Positions 62,116 to 64,000 of a stretch of DNA of 64,000 bases are shown piece by piece (positions within the stretch are counted from its first letter, which is position 1; every line of letters begins with the position of its first letter). The notes below the pieces were generated by a model that was given only the letters and a program-made list of their open reading frames with translations, had not been told where the DNA came from and searched no databases. This stretch comes from Crotophaga sulcirostris. Taxonomy: Eukaryota > Chordata > Aves > Cuculiformes > Crotophagidae. The position numbers and the translations under genes were made by a program. The stretch spans positions 194,341-258,340 of the forward strand of contig VYZB01000195.1 of NCBI GenBank assembly GCA_013397455.1, in the 5' to 3' direction.

Positions 62116-64000
62116 TAGTAACACTATTAAATGTGCCTCAGTCCCTTTCCTCCAAACTATTCTCATCAGAATAAGATATAAAGAGAATGATTTCAGTCTC
62201 AAAGGAATTTGTCTATGCCTAAATTACAGAGAGAAGGATAAAATATTTTAATACGGAATAGCTCTTTCAACCACAACTATAGAAGAATGAATATAATGTT
62301 GTGTGGTTTTAATTACATTATGGATAACATCACCAGTAGGGTGTATTGTAGAGAGGTCTAGTATTAGGATGTACCCATATGATTTGCTTCCTAAGACGTG
62401 GGAAATGCTGAATTTTCAAAGGAAGGTGGGTGCACATTTTCAGTGTACATATGTGATGACAAATACATCAGTCTTTAGCTGCACTTCATACTCAAAGTCT
62501 GACAACAAACACACGAAGATGAAACTTTTTTGGGTGCTGCTAGAGTTCACAGTGATTCTCACTGCAGAGCCCTAGAAAAAATGTGTCATATTAGTATGAA
62601 AAATTAACATCCAGGGTCATAACATAAAGAACCCTGGAGTTTGAACTTTCCCATGCTTTGCAGATGTTTGGGTATAGGGTTTTGGGCTGAGCCATCTTTA
62701 GTGTTAAAGCAAACATTCCTGTGGCTATAGTCATTAAGATCATGAAAATATGTGGATATGTACTAAAGAAAGAATCCCAAGAAACCCTTCAACTCACTGT
62801 TTATTGTTTTTCCCCCTTTTCTTTGCACTCTGGACCTATCTGCTGACCCAGAAGTAACAAATCCTTTCAGAACTAATTTATGAGAAACACTGACCTTGAA
62901 TCAACATCTGTTAGATGACTGCAGTAAATCTTATTACATAATTAAACACCAAAATCTATGTTAAAATGTTAAAGGTCTGACTTGAACTCATAAAAGCAAG
63001 ACTCTTCATTATGAAGGCTGCAGTCCTATCCTTAATTTTGCTGCTGCGCATTGGTATTTGTGAACATATGGTACAGTGGATATGACCATGCACTTTTTGT
63101 AGACCCCCAGTAATACCTTAAGCACAACAGGACGAGGTAAGCAGGGCAGTGCTCAAGAAGTCCAAATTTCTCAGGTTTGGTGGGTGTTAGTCAGACCTTT
63201 GACAATGCTACAACTAGGTCATTTCCAATTAATCACCTAAGGAGTTTAAATGGCAGGGAAGTTGGTTTTTTTCTTCTAAAAAAAGGGGGAGGACTGTGGT
63301 ATTTTAAGTGTTCATTGAAACAGTCCAGCAAATTGCTACAGCTCTTTGAATCAGACTGTAGTTTCTCTGTTAGATCTATAAAATCTACTATCCTTTTTAC
63401 ACAACTTACCATAATGAGAACCTTTTCATTGTTCTTGATGGACTTCATCTCAGATGTTTGTCAGCCACTCTGCCTTAAATTCTCCCTTAAAAGTCATCAA
63501 GCAGTATGAATATCTGCTGGGTATACTGAATAGCCCTTCCGCCCAAAAAACTTCAACTTGCGTTTGTCCCAGGTTCTTACTTCTTGCAAATCACAACTAC
63601 CCAAGGCTTTTGGTAAACGGTTTTAGCCCAATTCCTAATTTCAAACACTGGAAATTCCAGCTCAGAAATTGTCAAAATTCAACTGCCTTGGCAAGGCAGC
63701 TGGTTGGAGAGGAAACCAAAGCTCTGGATGTGCAATCAAAGGTTGTAAAATATGAAAAGTAAGAACATCCTTGAAAAATAATTCTGCTATGAAACAGACT
63801 GTGTGCTTTAGCTATGGGAAAACAGTGGATTTTCTCTCCTAAAGAAACAATCCAAAGTTACTCAGAGGTGAGGCATTTGTAAATGCATGCCTCTCCATTT
63901 CTAGAAGTGGTATCTCATTTTGGAGGCACAACCACTGTAGACAAATTAGGACCCAATTTAACACATGACTCAAAAAACTGCTCGTGCAAAATAACTCTTG

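Larger units (their letters stand above)
60395..64000 (-). other. BMP7: BMP7 intron 1 (partial)
   Basis: The sequence above exon 2 is the 3' portion of intron 1. It ends in a good polypyrimidine tract and AG at 60395-60396. No exon with a signal peptide or the expected prodomain start was found up to 64000. It contains two MIR-like SINEs, one CCATTGACTT-type repeat and a short CA-rich microsatellite around 60806. Confidence 0.85.

Noticed and set aside
60395..64000. Search for BMP7 exon 1 or a neighbouring gene such as SPO11
   Set aside because: No GC-rich exon with a signal peptide and no SPO11-like sequence was found before the window ends.

Overview
This is vertebrate genomic DNA and almost certainly avian. 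It has multi-exon gene structure with GT-AG introns, long non-coding intervals, and several CR1 LINE 3' ends of the avian type. It also has ancient MIR-like SINEs and one mariner fragment. No bacterial or organellar signature was seen. The species cannot be fixed from the sequence alone.

The only protein-coding gene I can support is BMP7 (bone morphogenetic protein 7), on the minus strand. Its exons 2 to 7 occupy 60394 down to 41836. Exons of 193, 149, 198, 77, 111 and 150 bp (the last including the stop) join in phase into 292 residues ending in the seven-cysteine TGF-beta domain. Exon 1, with the signal peptide and first part of the prodomain, should lie to the right of base 64000. Intron 4 contains a 275-base assembly gap.

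Layout: 1-41.4 kb is the 3' flank of BMP7, without any gene I can support. It holds two young sibling CR1 copies (13.8 and 14.3 kb), an older internally deleted CR1 (15.3-15.7 kb), and a small CpG island with a strong CTCF-type motif and a 17-bp tandem repeat (15.8-16.1 kb). A decayed Hsmar1-like mariner 3' half lies at 35.05-35.65 kb. From 41.4 to 60.4 kb is BMP7 with its probable 3' UTR, and from 60.4 to 64 kb is part of intron 1. MIR-like SINEs lie mainly in introns 1 and 2. At least five copies of an old CCATTGACTTCAATGG-type repeat are scattered through the window.

The most interesting non-coding signals are two pairs of related motifs. One pair shares a GCCTTTG...ATAATAAAGGC hairpin followed by TAATTAAG (2.57 kb in the 3' flank, 59.73 kb in intron 2). 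The other shares TTTGCAYATGCAAA with an adjacent CAAT, an Oct/Sox-like composite, at the two ends of intron 2 (49.83 and 59.66 kb). These are candidate enhancer grammar for a developmental gene; conservation and function cannot be shown from one sequence. I found no convincing undescribed gene system.
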